DNA from: Paludibacteraceae bacterium
GTDB lineage: Bacteria; Bacteroidota; Bacteroidia; Bacteroidales; Paludibacteraceae
Assembly: GCA_017625155.1 (NCBI GenBank)
Contig: JAGALP010000010.1
Span: forward strand, 109,407-173,406
Direction of reading: 5' to 3'
DNA: 64,000 bases
Part shown: piece by piece, positions 9,740-17,660 of the stretch
Numbering within the stretch: the first letter of the stretch is position 1
How the letters are laid out: the number at the start of each line of letters is the position of its first letter
Made by a program: the position numbers and the translations under genes
Notes under the pieces: generated by a model
Databases searched by the model: none
Seen by the model: only the letters and a program-made list of their open reading frames with translations
Told to the model about the DNA's origin: nothing

Positions 9740-10546
9740 ATGTTAAATATATCAATTGTATTATACCATCCCGATTGGCAGCAGGTGGCTGAATTGACGC
9801 AGGTGTTTTTGCAATCTAAAAAGGTTGAGCATATTTATTGGATCGACAATTCTCCTGTTGCAGAGAATAATCTGCCTATCCAATCTACTAAGATTTCCTA
9901 TAGTCATAATGCACGCAATATTGGCTATGGTGCTGCTCATAATATCGCTATTCGAGAGTCCATTTATGATGACGTTCCTTATCATTTAGTAATAAATCCA
10001 GATATTATCTTGACCAAGGAAACGTTAGAGACGATGTTAAATTTTATGCACCACCACCCTCAAGTGGGAAGTTTAATGCCCAAAGTGATATATCCGAATG
10101 GCGAATTGCAACCATTGTGCAAATTATTACCTACTCCAATAGATGTCTTCGGAAGACGCTTTTTGCCTAAGAAATGGATGGCTCAGCGCAATCAAATGTA
10201 TGAGATGCATGCATCTGGATACGACAAACTCATGAATGTACCCTATCTTAGTGGATGTTGTATGTTGTTGCGCACGAAAGCTGTAGAACAAGCTAGGCTT
10301 TTCGATGAACGTTTTTTCATGTATCCAGAAGATGTTGATCTTACTCGTCGAATACATCGAAACTATTTGACAGTCTTCTTCCCTCATGTCACTATTATCC
10401 ATAATCATGAAAGAGCATCCTATAAGTCATTCAAAATGTTATGGATACATGCTGTAAATATGTGCAAATATTTTAATAAATGGGGATGGTTCTGCGATAA
10501 AGAACGTCAACTCTTCAACCAAACTGCTATCAACGAGTACCTCTAA
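9740..10546 (+). CDS. Glycosyltransferase family 2 (rhamnosyltransferase-like)
   Basis: 268 residues from ATG 9740 (MLNISIVLYHPDWQQ). An upstream in-frame ATG at 9710 overlaps the promoter -7 box and is rejected. GT-A features: ISIVLYHPD at the N-terminus, SHNARNIGYGAAHNIAI, LVINPDI (metal-binding region, about residue 87), GCCMLLRTKA, and FDERFFMYPEDVDLTRRI (ED motif). The pattern matches WbbL-like rhamnosyl or related transferases that add sugars to surface polysaccharide using nucleotide sugars. It stands alone rather than in a polysaccharide cluster, so the acceptor is unknown. Confidence 0.88.
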   Translation: MLNISIVLYHPDWQQVAELTQVFLQSKKVEHIYWIDNSPVAENNLPIQSTKISYSHNARNIGYGAAHNIAIRESIYDDVPYHLVINPDIILTKETLETMLNFMHHHPQVGSLMPKVIYPNGELQPLCKLLPTPIDVFGRRFLPKKWMAQRNQMYEMHASGYDKLMNVPYLSGCCMLLRTKAVEQARLFDERFFMYPEDVDLTRRIHRNYLTVFFPHVTIIHNHERASYKSFKMLWIHAVNMCKYFNKWGWFCDKERQLFNQTAINEYL

Positions 10547-10698
10547 AATTCTTCAAAATGTTACATACACCCAAAATTGAACTCATTTGTTAATGTGTTT
10601 TAAAGCAGATGTTTATTCTATTTAAAGGGGAGCTATGTGCACTTATATGGCTGAAAAAATAATTAAAACCACCAAGACATGATAAGCATTTGTTCGCA

Positions 10699-10730
10699 CA
10701 AAAGGGGCTACCTTTTATCAGGCAGCCCCA
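10699..10730 (-). terminator. Terminator of rpsT
   Basis: On the minus strand GGGGCTGCC and GGTAGCCCC flank an 8-nt loop (one mismatch), followed by TTTTGTG. It lies 26 nt after the rpsT stop. The gap 10547-10755 contains nothing else recognisable. Confidence 0.68.
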
Positions 10731-10755
10731 CTATATTGTGGTTTGTAAAGTGCGC

Positions 10756-11007
10756 TTAAAGAGCGTTGGTATGCAAAGCCAAACTTGATTTCAAGTTTGC
10801 AGCTTTATTGCGATGGATAATATTGCGTTTAGCTAGTTTATCCAACATTGAACTTACCTTTGGAAGGAGAGCTTCAGCTGCTGCTTTGTCTGTTGTAGCA
10901 CGCAATACGCGAACAGCGTTGCGAGTAGTCTTTGCATAATAGTGGTTGTGAGCCTTACGAGTAGCCGTTTGGCGAATGCGCTTCAAGGATGATTTATGAT
11001 TTGCCAT
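10756..11007 (-). CDS. rpsT: 30S ribosomal protein S20
   Basis: 83 residues, the family's usual size. [29 protein letters not shown] at the N-terminus and the closing [17 protein letters not shown] are diagnostic. It is a primary 16S rRNA-binding helical protein. It lies 46 nt beyond the 3' end of tRNA-Glu on the same strand, so the two may share the promoter at 11156-11163. Confidence 0.95.
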   Translation of the reverse strand: MANHKSSLKRIRQTATRKAHNHYYAKTTRNAVRVLRATTDKAAAEALLPKVSSMLDKLAKRNIIHRNKAANLKSSLALHTNAL

Positions 11008-11053
11008 CTCTTAAATGTAATGTAATTTAGTTGTTATACTTTATCGTTATTTG

Positions 11054-11125
11054 TAGTGCCACGGGGAATCGAACCCCGCTTTAGAGAATGAAAATCTCTT
11101 GTCCTAACCGATAGACGATGGCACC
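11054..11125 (-). tRNA. tRNA-Glu (anticodon TTC)
   Basis: 72 nt, beginning GGTGCCATCGTCTATCGG. The anticodon arm AGAGA-TTTTCAT-TCTCT gives TTC. The T arm is CGGGGTTCGATTCCCCG and the 3' end TGGCACT plus discriminator A, without encoded CCA. Confidence 0.95.
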
Positions 11126-11155
11126 ATTTTCTTCACTATGGGCGAAAATCGACTG

Positions 11156-11163
11156 CAAAGGTA
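11156..11163 (-). promoter_or_regulatory. -7 box of the tRNA-Glu promoter (TACCTTTG)
   Basis: Minus-strand TACCTTTG followed by CAGTCGATTTT, 31 nt before the tRNA. The same start-site sequence occurs at gyrB and tRNA-Met. Confidence 0.68.
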
Positions 11164-11223
11164 CTATAAAAAATGCAAATACGCAAATTTTTTTAGAAAA
11201 AAATGTGTTTTTGTGTGAAAAAA

Positions 11224-11254
11224 TTGCATATTTCAGTAGAATGTAGTACCTTTG
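11224..11254 (+). promoter_or_regulatory. Promoter of the outer-membrane barrel gene (TTG - 20 nt - TACCTTTG)
   Basis: TTG at 11224-11226 and TACCTTTG at 11247-11254. It lies inside the longest possible reading frame (ATG 11203), so translation must start downstream at 11275 or 11278. Confidence 0.7.
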
Positions 11255-11274
11255 TACCCCAAAATAAGCAAAAA

Positions 11275-12051
11275 ATGATGAAAATACGTAAAGTTTATAT
11301 TTGTTTTATTATGTGTGTGATGGCATCGTTTGCCTTGGCACAAGATGCAAGAAACACTCTACCTGATTTGCAAACGGCTGAAGAGGATTTCTTTGATCCT
11401 ACTCGAAATGATAAGCCAAAACAAGAATATCAATTTACCACTCCATGGCGTTTTGAGATAGGATATGCCCAGCTAAATCATCGTACGCAAGATACTTCTG
11501 CTATCTATCTCCATGGCTTGCGAGTAGGTGCAACCGTAGATTTTGTTTTGCCATATAATTTCAGCATTCAGACAGGTGCATTAGCAACTTTTACTTACGG
11601 ACAAAATAATCAGCATTGGCCGTCTATGGATGCGGAATCTGCGCAAATCAATATTTTACAGCATAATATTCTTCAGTTGCAATTGACCATTCCTGTGCGC
11701 GCGTACTATAATATTACGCTATGGAAGGAATTGCGTATGTTTATTTTTGCAGGTCCACAGCTGCAAGTTGGTTTGACAAATTATGACGTGATAAACAACG
11801 AAACTTCAGAATTAACTACGCAATGGATTGAGCAACAGGGTATATCTACACAGTCGGAGGAACGTTACCTTTCCAAAGAACTCTATCGTACTAATATGCA
11901 GTTCGGTTTAGGTGGCGGTATAGAGTGGGATCGTTATCGCTTGCAAGCTGGCTACGACTTCGGACTCAACAATATCTTGCGTACGCCTGTATTGCAAAAC
12001 CAAAAAATCAACGAATGGGGATGGATGTGTACCTTCTCCTATCAACTGTAA
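11275..12051 (+). CDS. Outer membrane beta-barrel protein (porin-family-like)
   Basis: 258 residues from ATG 11275; the alternative ATG 11278 differs by one residue. A signal peptide ends at FALAQ. A linker (DARNTLPDLQTAEEDFFDP) precedes alternating amphipathic strands of an outer-membrane barrel: WRFEIGYAQL, LRVGATVDFVLPYNFSIQTGALATF, LQLTIPVRAYYNI, MFIFAGPQLQVGL, RLQAGYDFGLNNI and the terminal WGWMCTFSYQL. This fits the PorT/OmpW-like outer-membrane barrels of Bacteroidota. The role is unknown. It has its own promoter; the next gene is under a riboswitch. Confidence 0.82.
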   Translation: MMKIRKVYICFIMCVMASFALAQDARNTLPDLQTAEEDFFDPTRNDKPKQEYQFTTPWRFEIGYAQLNHRTQDTSAIYLHGLRVGATVDFVLPYNFSIQTGALATFTYGQNNQHWPSMDAESAQINILQHNILQLQLTIPVRAYYNITLWKELRMFIFAGPQLQVGLTNYDVINNETSELTTQWIEQQGISTQSEERYLSKELYRTNMQFGLGGGIEWDRYRLQAGYDFGLNNILRTPVLQNQKINEWGWMCTFSYQL

Positions 12052-12137
12052 TGGATTTCCTGCAAGTCCATTCTGACGAAGCATAATACACCCTAAGTAC
12101 AAGCCGAGTGCTTATGGGATATTAGCTAACTATAGTA

Positions 12138-12210
12138 TTAACCAACAGGGGTGCCTCTCACGGCTGAGATTATACCCTTTGAACCTGGGCAGGTAATGCT
12201 GCTAAGGAAG
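12138..12210 (+). promoter_or_regulatory. TPP (thiamin pyrophosphate) riboswitch
   Basis: Conserved THI-box segments appear in order: GGGGTGCC, CGGCTGAGAT, ACCCTTTGAACCTG, and GCAGGTAATGCTGCTAAGGAAG. The aptamer ends one nucleotide before the ATG of the TonB receptor at 12212, so ligand binding could directly hide the start codon (translational control). No TAnnTTTG box was found just upstream. Confidence 0.93.
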
Positions 12211-12211
12211 T

Positions 12212-14458
12212 ATGAAAAAATTCTCTTTCTTTCTCTCCGCCACTTTGGCGGCAAGTGTCGTTGCACATGCGCAAACGGACACCATCACCCTCACCCGACA
12301 ATTGGATGAGGTCATCATCAACGCGCCAGTGGCGCAAGTTACTAACAATCACACGGAGCTTGCCAACGAGCAGCTTAATCAGAGCAACATGGGGCAGAAT
12401 CTTCCCTTTTTGCTCTCCGCTACGCCTGCTCTCGTGGCTACCAGCGACGACGGACTAGGAGTAGGGTACACCTATTTCCGCATCCGTGGTACCGATCACA
12501 CGCGTATCAATATGACGCTCAATGATGTCTCGCTCAACGATAGCGAGAGTCAAACTGTCTTCTGGGTCAATATGACCGATATGGCCAGCAGCATGTCCTC
12601 GCTGAATGTCCAACGCGGTGTAGGCACCTCCACCAACGGTAGCGCATCGTTTGGTGCGAGCATTAATATGGAGACGGGTAACCAGTGTCGGGAATTGGGA
12701 GCCGAGGATACGGTTAGTCATTATACCCTCTCCTTCAACGGCGGTATGTACAACACTTTCCGCGAGATGGTGAATGCCCATATTGTGCTACCTAACCAAT
12801 GGCGTGCTAATGCTCGATTCTCCAAAGTCAATTCCGATGGCTTCCTCTACCGCACTGCCTCCGACCTCTATTCCTATTACGGCGATCTTGGGTGGTATGG
12901 CGCTAAAACAGAAGTCGTTGGTCGTTTCTTTGGCGGAAGCGAGAAGACAGGCATGGGTTGGGATGGCGTGGATTATAACACTGCCTATGGTATCGATGGC
13001 GCCGATCGACGCTACAATCCTGCAGGCGAATATACCACTACTGCTGCTGACGGCTCCGATTCTACTGCTTACTATCCCAATCAAACCGACAACTACGCCC
13101 AGCAGCATGCACAGTTATCTGTTCTCCATCGCTTCACGCCCCAATGGTCACTCTCTGCCACTGTCCACTACACCCATGGCGCGGGCTACTACGAGCAATA
13201 CAAACGCAAGAAACTCTCCTATTGGGGCCTTCCTTATTCGCACAAAGCCTACGGCATGTACCGCAAGCAGCTCGACAACCATTTCTTTGGCGGAGTGGTG
13301 GCTGCTAAGTATATTTCTGAGCCAGTAGATGTGCAGTTTGGTGGCGCAGCCAACTACTATATGGGCGACCACTTTGGCACATTGCATTACCTCGAAGACT
13401 CGCTTATCCTGCCTATCAATTACGAATACTACCGCAACGATGCCAAGAAGACAGATGCGAACGTCTATGCCAAAGCCAACTGGCGCATTATCAATCGCGC
13501 ACAAGAGCAACTCTCGCTGTATGCCGACCTGCAATACCGCTACGTGCGTTATGAGCGCAATGGTATGAACGATGAGGATATGACCGACTTGCCTCTTGAG
13601 GTCAACTTCCATTTCTTCAACCCCAAGGCTGGACTCACGTACCAAAATCGCGGACACTTGCTTGCTGCTTCCTTTGCTATTGCTAACCGCGAACCTAGCC
13701 GTAACAACTACAAGGAGAATGTCCTCTACGATGCATCTACGGGCGAATATACGGGTCTGCCTCATGCCGAATGCCTCTATGACTACGAACTGGGCTATAC
13801 CTACTCGCATCCACGCTTTGCTATTGGGGCGAACCTCTATTTCATGGACTACGACAACCAACTCGTGCTCACAGGCGAGTACAACGATATGGGAGCGTAT
13901 AAGACCAAGAATGTCAAGGATTCGTATCGTATGGGAGCCGAATTGACCGCAGGGGTCAAGATTCTGGATTGGCTGCGTTGGGACGCTAATATTGTGGCAT
14001 CGCGTAATAAGATTCTCAACTACCACCAGTATATCGACCTCTATGACGACCAAGACAACTGGAATTGGCTCGGGCAGGATTCTGTGGTAGGCACTACTAC
14101 CATTGCTTTCTCGCCTACGATTACTGCTTCTTCGCTCTTTACTTTTGATGTAGCGGGCTTTACGGCTACGGTGCAAACCAATGTTGTGAGCAAGCAGTAT
14201 CTCGACAATACCGAGGACGAGAATGCCATGCTCCGTGCATATTCCACCACCAACCTCAATCTCCAATACCTATTGCCAATAGCCAATAGCCAATGGCCTA
14301 CTATCCGCCTCTTGTGCCAGATTAACAATATCTTCAATGCCAAGTATGCCAATAATGGTGGTGCGGAGGCCAGTAAGTTTATGGACAGTAGCCGCTGCTG
14401 TTGGTACTATGCCCAAGCAGGCATCAATGTCCATGCGGGATTCTCGGTAACGTTTTGA
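12212..14458 (+). CDS. TonB-dependent outer membrane receptor, predicted thiamin uptake
   Basis: 748 residues with a signal peptide to AHAQ. A TonB-box-like start and plug domain follow (LDEVIINAPVAQ, FRIRGTDHTRINMTLNDVSLNDSES, LNVQRGVGTSTNGSASFGASINMETG), then a 22-strand barrel ending VHAGFSVTF. It lacks the SusC N-terminal carboxypeptidase-like domain. Control by a TPP riboswitch makes thiamin or a precursor the likely ligand, as for the riboswitch-controlled receptor of Bacteroides. No pnuT or thiamin pyrophosphokinase gene follows, unlike the usual arrangement. In-frame CCAATAGCCAATAGCCAATG at 14274-14293 encodes PIANSQWP, a simple-sequence insert. Confidence 0.87.
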   Translation: MKKFSFFLSATLAASVVAHAQTDTITLTRQLDEVIINAPVAQVTNNHTELANEQLNQSNMGQNLPFLLSATPALVATSDDGLGVGYTYFRIRGTDHTRINMTLNDVSLNDSESQTVFWVNMTDMASSMSSLNVQRGVGTSTNGSASFGASINMETGNQCRELGAEDTVSHYTLSFNGGMYNTFREMVNAHIVLPNQWRANARFSKVNSDGFLYRTASDLYSYYGDLGWYGAKTEVVGRFFGGSEKTGMGWDGVDYNTAYGIDGADRRYNPAGEYTTTAADGSDSTAYYPNQTDNYAQQHAQLSVLHRFTPQWSLSATVHYTHGAGYYEQYKRKKLSYWGLPYSHKAYGMYRKQLDNHFFGGVVAAKYISEPVDVQFGGAANYYMGDHFGTLHYLEDSLILPINYEYYRNDAKKTDANVYAKANWRIINRAQEQLSLYADLQYRYVRYERNGMNDEDMTDLPLEVNFHFFNPKAGLTYQNRGHLLAASFAIANREPSRNNYKENVLYDASTGEYTGLPHAECLYDYELGYTYSHPRFAIGANLYFMDYDNQLVLTGEYNDMGAYKTKNVKDSYRMGAELTAGVKILDWLRWDANIVASRNKILNYHQYIDLYDDQDNWNWLGQDSVVGTTTIAFSPTITASSLFTFDVAGFTATVQTNVVSKQYLDNTEDENAMLRAYSTTNLNLQYLLPIANSQWPTIRLLCQINNIFNAKYANNGGAEASKFMDSSRCCWYYAQAGINVHAGFSVTF

Positions 14459-14526
14459 TTAAATATGCTTTATATGAATTACAAAATTATTTGTTGGATA
14501 AAACGAAAGAAAAAATCGTTTTATAT

Positions 14527-14557
14527 TTTGTGAATTCATAAAAAAATACTATCTTTG
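14527..14557 (+). promoter_or_regulatory. Promoter of the SusR-like regulator (TTTG - 19 nt - TATCTTTG)
   Basis: TTTG at 14527-14530 and TATCTTTG at 14550-14557, 36 nt before the start codon. Confidence 0.66.
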
Positions 14558-14592
14558 TGCGGTTTTTATTGTTATAGCATTATGTTAGTATC

Positions 14593-17430
14593 ATGAAAAT
14601 GTCTAATAAACATATCAATCAACGATTTTTTCTTTCGTTAATAAGCATTTTTTATTGTGCTTTTGCTTCTGCATCTTGGATACCTATCATCCGTCATTTT
14701 ACTCCTAAAAACTACGGAGCAGGTACACAAAACTGGGACATGGTAGAGCAAGTCAACGGATGGATGTACGTGGCAAATAATTATGGTTTGCTGGAGACTG
14801 ATGGCTGCCATTGGAACTTATATGGAATCAGCAACTCAACGGCAGTCCGAGCTATTACAACAGACCGAGATGGCAATATCTATGTGGGTGGAACAGATGA
14901 GTTTGGTGTCTTCAGTAGCAACGGGTTAGGCGGGTTGACATATAAACCGCTATCTGTAAACATCCCTGAGCGTTATCGCCAGTTTGGTGAAGTTTGGCGT
15001 TTGCAAATAGAAAACAACAAACTATATGTTCAGACACGCCACTATATATTTGTCTATACCGAAGATAATATAGAGGTTCTTGATCCAGGTGCCATTATTT
15101 ATGAATCCCTTGTTTGGGAAGGAAATTTATATGTAGCTACATCCAGAGATCTATTCGTACAAAGTGGAGGCAGATTGCATACCCTACGTGGTGCAGAAGC
15201 GATACAGAACTCTGTGGTTTGTGGTCTCATTCCCTATGGCAAAGAGGGTATGCTAATTGCCACTGATTTTCAGGGTCTTTACATATATGACGGCAAAAGC
15301 ATCAATCGATTCTATACCGAAGCCGATGATTATATTACAAGAAATCAACTCTATACCATAGCTGTCAGCCACGACAAAATAGCTCTTGGTACAGTTCAAG
15401 GCGGTGTAGTTCTAGCCGATTTGAATGGCAAAAATTGCAAATATATTACTCGAGAAGAAGGATTACAAAACAATACCATACTAAGTTTGCTCTTTGATAG
15501 TCAACAAAATCTATGGATGGGATTGGACAATGGAATAGACGTGTTAGAAACTACCAATCCTATCTTATTTTACAGAGACCCGAATCTCGATTATGGCTCA
15601 GGATATACTAGCTGTGAGCATAAAGGAAAATTGTATTTAGGTACCAATCAGGGCATATATGTACAACCTGCCATCAACGCTTCACTGCAGTTTATTAATG
15701 GCAGCAACGGACAAGTTTGGAAATTCAGCAAAGTGGGAGAAACACTATTCTGCTGCCATAATCGAGGTTTGTTCATCATCAACGATACGCATTTATATCC
15801 ACTGGATTGCAACGATGGTGTGTGGAAAGTGACAGCTCTATCCGACTCTACGGCTATCGTGGGTACGTATGTAGGATTCTACTACCTATATCTTTCCCAC
15901 GGCAAATGGCAACTGCAATTTCTACAAGGTTTTTCAGAAACAGTACTATATCATGAGATAGATGCACAAGGTAATATATGGCTATTGACATCACGTGGGA
16001 TAGAACGCTTATCTGTGGATTTAAGTACAAGCAAAGTGCATTCAGAGTTAATTATCGGACAAGTAAATGCTCCACGTATATATTCACTAACAAAGTGGCA
16101 AAATAAAGTACTAATAACAAGCGACGACTATTGTGCGGTAGTAGATTCCAACGGAGTATTATCTACCGACTCTTCCATCCTGTCCAACCTAGCAGGTACA
16201 CAACGCTATCTAAATATAACGGAAGATATTCATAAAAACATATGGTATATATATGACAATCTTATTGCTGTACGCACATATGATTCGCTGTTGCATACCT
16301 ACCAAAAAGAAAATATAGCGCTATACAATTCCTCCATATTAATTGATGGTTTCTCTAATCTGACACCTTCTATGTATGGAGGTGTCGTGATAGGAGGTGT
16401 AGATGGTTTTTATTGGATGAACCCAGCAACCACTCAACATAACAGAGAAGAAAATATTTATATACGACGCGTATCTACTCTGACTGATTCACCACAAATC
16501 CTATATGGAGAATCCTATCAACATGATATCAAGTCAATCGTAATCCCTGCTGCATATAGAGCTTTGAGAATACAATTCAGTGGTTCCAATGCTCTAGAAA
16601 ATGCACCTTTGTTCCGAACACGATTACATCCGCTAGAAGAATCCTTTACGCCTTGGCAACAAGAGTCACACCGAGATTTCATAGGTCTTCCTATTGGTGG
16701 AGATTATCAACTGGAAGTAGAAATGCTTTCTACACTCAATGGAGAAATCAGAACTAGAACTATCCCTATCTTATTAGAATATCCATTCTACTTTACTTGG
16801 TGGGCAAAAGTGATATATATACTGCTCATTATCAGTATAATGTCATTTGCTAGTTGGAGAATTTATCGAAACGTTCAAAATAGCAAAAAGCGCTTGGCAG
16901 AGGAAAAGAATAAGGAAATTAATCAACAGCAAATGCGTATCCTACAACTTGAAAACGAAAAAGCACAATTCGACCTTCGCAACAAGAGCCAAGAACTCAG
17001 CAATATGCTTCTCTCTGAGGCCAATCGCAAAGAGTGGAACGAATATGTACTCAATGAAATCAGACGCATTGTTGATTGTCTCAACAATGATCGCATTGCA
17101 GAAGCAAAAGGCAAAATGCAACATCTTCAACATCGACTTGCACGCAACGAACAGACGTCCATCAACTGGAAACGCTTTGAAGAAAACTTTGATATCGTCA
17201 ACAATCAATTCATTGCACGTCTCTCTAAGCACTATCCTTGGATGAGCAAGCAAGAACGAAAATTGTGCGTTTATATTCATATTGGATTGTCTAGCAAGGA
17301 AATAGCACCGTTACTCAACATCTCCGTTCGCGCAGTAGAAATGATGCGCTATCGCATACGCAATAAGATGCAAATTGATTCCTCAATCTCTCTAAAACAA
17401 CATTTCTACGAATTACAATCAAAAGAATAA
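14593..17430 (+). CDS. SusR-like membrane-spanning regulator: propeller repeats, Y_Y_Y domain, LuxR-type HTH
   Basis: 945 residues. A signal anchor is followed by a periplasmic region of two-component-regulator propeller repeats (for example ITTDRDGNIYVGGTDEFGVF and LLFDSQQNLWMGLDNGIDVLE). Next comes a Y_Y_Y-like beta domain (IQFSGSNALENAPLFRTRL, about residues 650-730) and one membrane helix (WWAKVIYILLIISIMSFASW, about 737-757). A cytoplasmic coiled coil (about 765-860) leads to a C-terminal LuxR-type helix-turn-helix (MSKQERKLCVYIHIGLSSKE, then a recognition helix). No histidine kinase domain is present, so it would sense a glycan and bind DNA directly. It sits just upstream of susC and probably controls the glucan locus. 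Alternative start: ATG 14599. Confidence 0.85.
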   Translation: MKMSNKHINQRFFLSLISIFYCAFASASWIPIIRHFTPKNYGAGTQNWDMVEQVNGWMYVANNYGLLETDGCHWNLYGISNSTAVRAITTDRDGNIYVGGTDEFGVFSSNGLGGLTYKPLSVNIPERYRQFGEVWRLQIENNKLYVQTRHYIFVYTEDNIEVLDPGAIIYESLVWEGNLYVATSRDLFVQSGGRLHTLRGAEAIQNSVVCGLIPYGKEGMLIATDFQGLYIYDGKSINRFYTEADDYITRNQLYTIAVSHDKIALGTVQGGVVLADLNGKNCKYITREEGLQNNTILSLLFDSQQNLWMGLDNGIDVLETTNPILFYRDPNLDYGSGYTSCEHKGKLYLGTNQGIYVQPAINASLQFINGSNGQVWKFSKVGETLFCCHNRGLFIINDTHLYPLDCNDGVWKVTALSDSTAIVGTYVGFYYLYLSHGKWQLQFLQGFSETVLYHEIDAQGNIWLLTSRGIERLSVDLSTSKVHSELIIGQVNAPRIYSLTKWQNKVLITSDDYCAVVDSNGVLSTDSSILSNLAGTQRYLNITEDIHKNIWYIYDNLIAVRTYDSLLHTYQKENIALYNSSILIDGFSNLTPSMYGGVVIGGVDGFYWMNPATTQHNREENIYIRRVSTLTDSPQILYGESYQHDIKSIVIPAAYRALRIQFSGSNALENAPLFRTRLHPLEESFTPWQQESHRDFIGLPIGGDYQLEVEMLSTLNGEIRTRTIPILLEYPFYFTWWAKVIYILLIISIMSFASWRIYRNVQNSKKRLAEEKNKEINQQQMRILQLENEKAQFDLRNKSQELSNMLLSEANRKEWNEYVLNEIRRIVDCLNNDRIAEAKGKMQHLQHRLARNEQTSINWKRFEENFDIVNNQFIARLSKHYPWMSKQERKLCVYIHIGLSSKEIAPLLNISVRAVEMMRYRIRNKMQIDSSISLKQHFYELQSKE

Positions 17431-17602
17431 ACACTCTATTCATCCCTACAAGATTACACAAATCAGAAAAATAAATCACTAATAATTGTGAAATAAAATC
17501 AAATCATTATATATCTGAATTCCAGCATTATACAATATTTATGTAGTATTAAACAAATAACAGAGAATTCGAAAAACATGTTGTAAAAAATATTCTCGTT
17601 TC

Positions 17603-17633
17603 TTGCACGTATACGCGAAAACTATTATCTTTG
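17603..17633 (+). promoter_or_regulatory. susC promoter (TTG - 20 nt - TATCTTTG)
   Basis: TTG at 17603-17605 and TATCTTTG at 17626-17633, only about 20 nt before the likely start codon at 17661; likely the main promoter of the glucan locus. The 230-nt gap 17431-17660 is A/T-rich and holds no gene; the regulator's binding site probably lies there but I cannot define it. Confidence 0.66.
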
Positions 17634-17660
17634 CCGCGTTTTTAACAAAACTCTAATGCA

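Noticed and set aside
13148-14266. 372-codon antisense open frame opposite the thiamin receptor
   Set aside because: Low-complexity valine/isoleucine/glutamate-rich translation with no domain; the sense gene is a complete TonB receptor under a riboswitch.
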